A stretch of 50,114 nucleotides of DNA from positions 1 to 50,114 of the forward strand of contig NZ_JACFXV010000030.1 of assembly GCF_014050225.1 (NCBI RefSeq). Reading direction: 5' to 3'. Positions 50,101-50,114 of this stretch are shown here, piece by piece (positions within the stretch are counted from its first letter, which is position 1; each line of letters opens with the position of its first letter). Source of the stretch: Stappia albiluteola (GTDB lineage Bacteria; Pseudomonadota; Alphaproteobacteria; Rhizobiales; Stappiaceae). The notes below the pieces were generated by a model. It ran no database searches. It was not told the DNA's origin and saw nothing but the letters and a program-made list of their open reading frames with translations. Made by a program: the position numbers and the translations under genes.

Positions 50101-50114
50101 GTCATCCCCGGCTC
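50101..50114 (+). repeat. Start of a further composite repeat, cut by window end
   Basis: GTCATCCCCGGCTC is identical to the first 14 bases of copies B and D; the rest lies outside the window. Confidence 0.55.

Overview
The window is about 50 kb of GC-rich chromosomal DNA. It most resembles a member of the Rhizobiaceae (Rhizobium/Ensifer/Shinella-like; genus not resolved). The evidence is a fused CysN/CysC sulfate-activation enzyme, a RopA/Porin_2-type major porin, a large RkpA-like polyketide synthase next to KpsC/KpsS-type capsule proteins, a single-gene radical-SAM MoaA, and many short palindromic intergenic repeats of the RIME/REP kind known from rhizobia. No phage, plasmid-transfer or CRISPR genes were found. 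The only transposase trace is the last 26 codons of an IS30-family transposase at the left edge.

Layout. 1-1490: IS30 tail, dense palindromic repeats and one small membrane protein. 1491-6090: double cold-shock-domain protein, sirtuin, glyoxalase I, tRNA-Glu, dodecin, staphylococcal-nuclease-like protein and YdhF-type aldo/keto reductase. 6112-9858 (minus): cysQ-cysD-cysNC, which make PAPS and recycle PAP. The cysQ leader carries a perfect anti-Shine-Dalgarno hairpin. 10502-25029: capsule/lipid locus. On the plus strand are a 2531-aa KS-AT-DH-(dead MT)-ER-KR-ACP synthase and an alpha-oxoamine synthase. Converging from the minus strand are a Wza/KpsD-type export lipoprotein, two tandem KpsS-like proteins and one KpsC-like protein. 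25474-31878: tamA-tamB, the outer-membrane translocation and assembly module. 31914-35603: secreted FKBP-rhodanese fusion, a degenerate YcbB-like L,D-transpeptidase behind an AT-rich leader, and a YfcG-type glutathione transferase. 35872-37710: YceI-cytochrome b561-YceI set. 37860-44777: class I fumarase, ErfK-type L,D-transpeptidase, small c-type cytochrome, DUF971 protein, MoaA, a small anchored protein, iron-dependent alcohol dehydrogenase and hotdog thioesterase. 44778-50114: smpB, dapA, an alpha/beta hydrolase and the major porin, separated by repeat-filled spacers.

How the genes may work together. The most striking unit is 10502-25029. A fully reducing PKS carrying its own ACP, followed directly by a PLP-dependent acyl-amino-acid condensing enzyme, could make a sphingoid-like amino-ketone lipid. 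The neighbouring Kdo-transferase-type proteins (KpsC/KpsS) and the outer-membrane export lipoprotein could build and export a capsular polysaccharide on it. This parallels the Sinorhizobium meliloti rkp-1 region; the chemistry is inference. The divergent cysQDNC operon could supply PAPS for sulfation, but no sulfotransferase is present. A second theme is envelope building (TamAB, two L,D-transpeptidase-type proteins, FKBP-rhodanese, porin). A third is a family of 97-98 bp two-hairpin composite repeats, found in four complete copies plus edge fragments, whose hairpin arms differ in sequence between copies but stay self-complementary.

Limits: all calls come from reading the sequence. No alignment, folding or database search was run. 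Where a start codon was moved from the longest reading frame, the entry says why.
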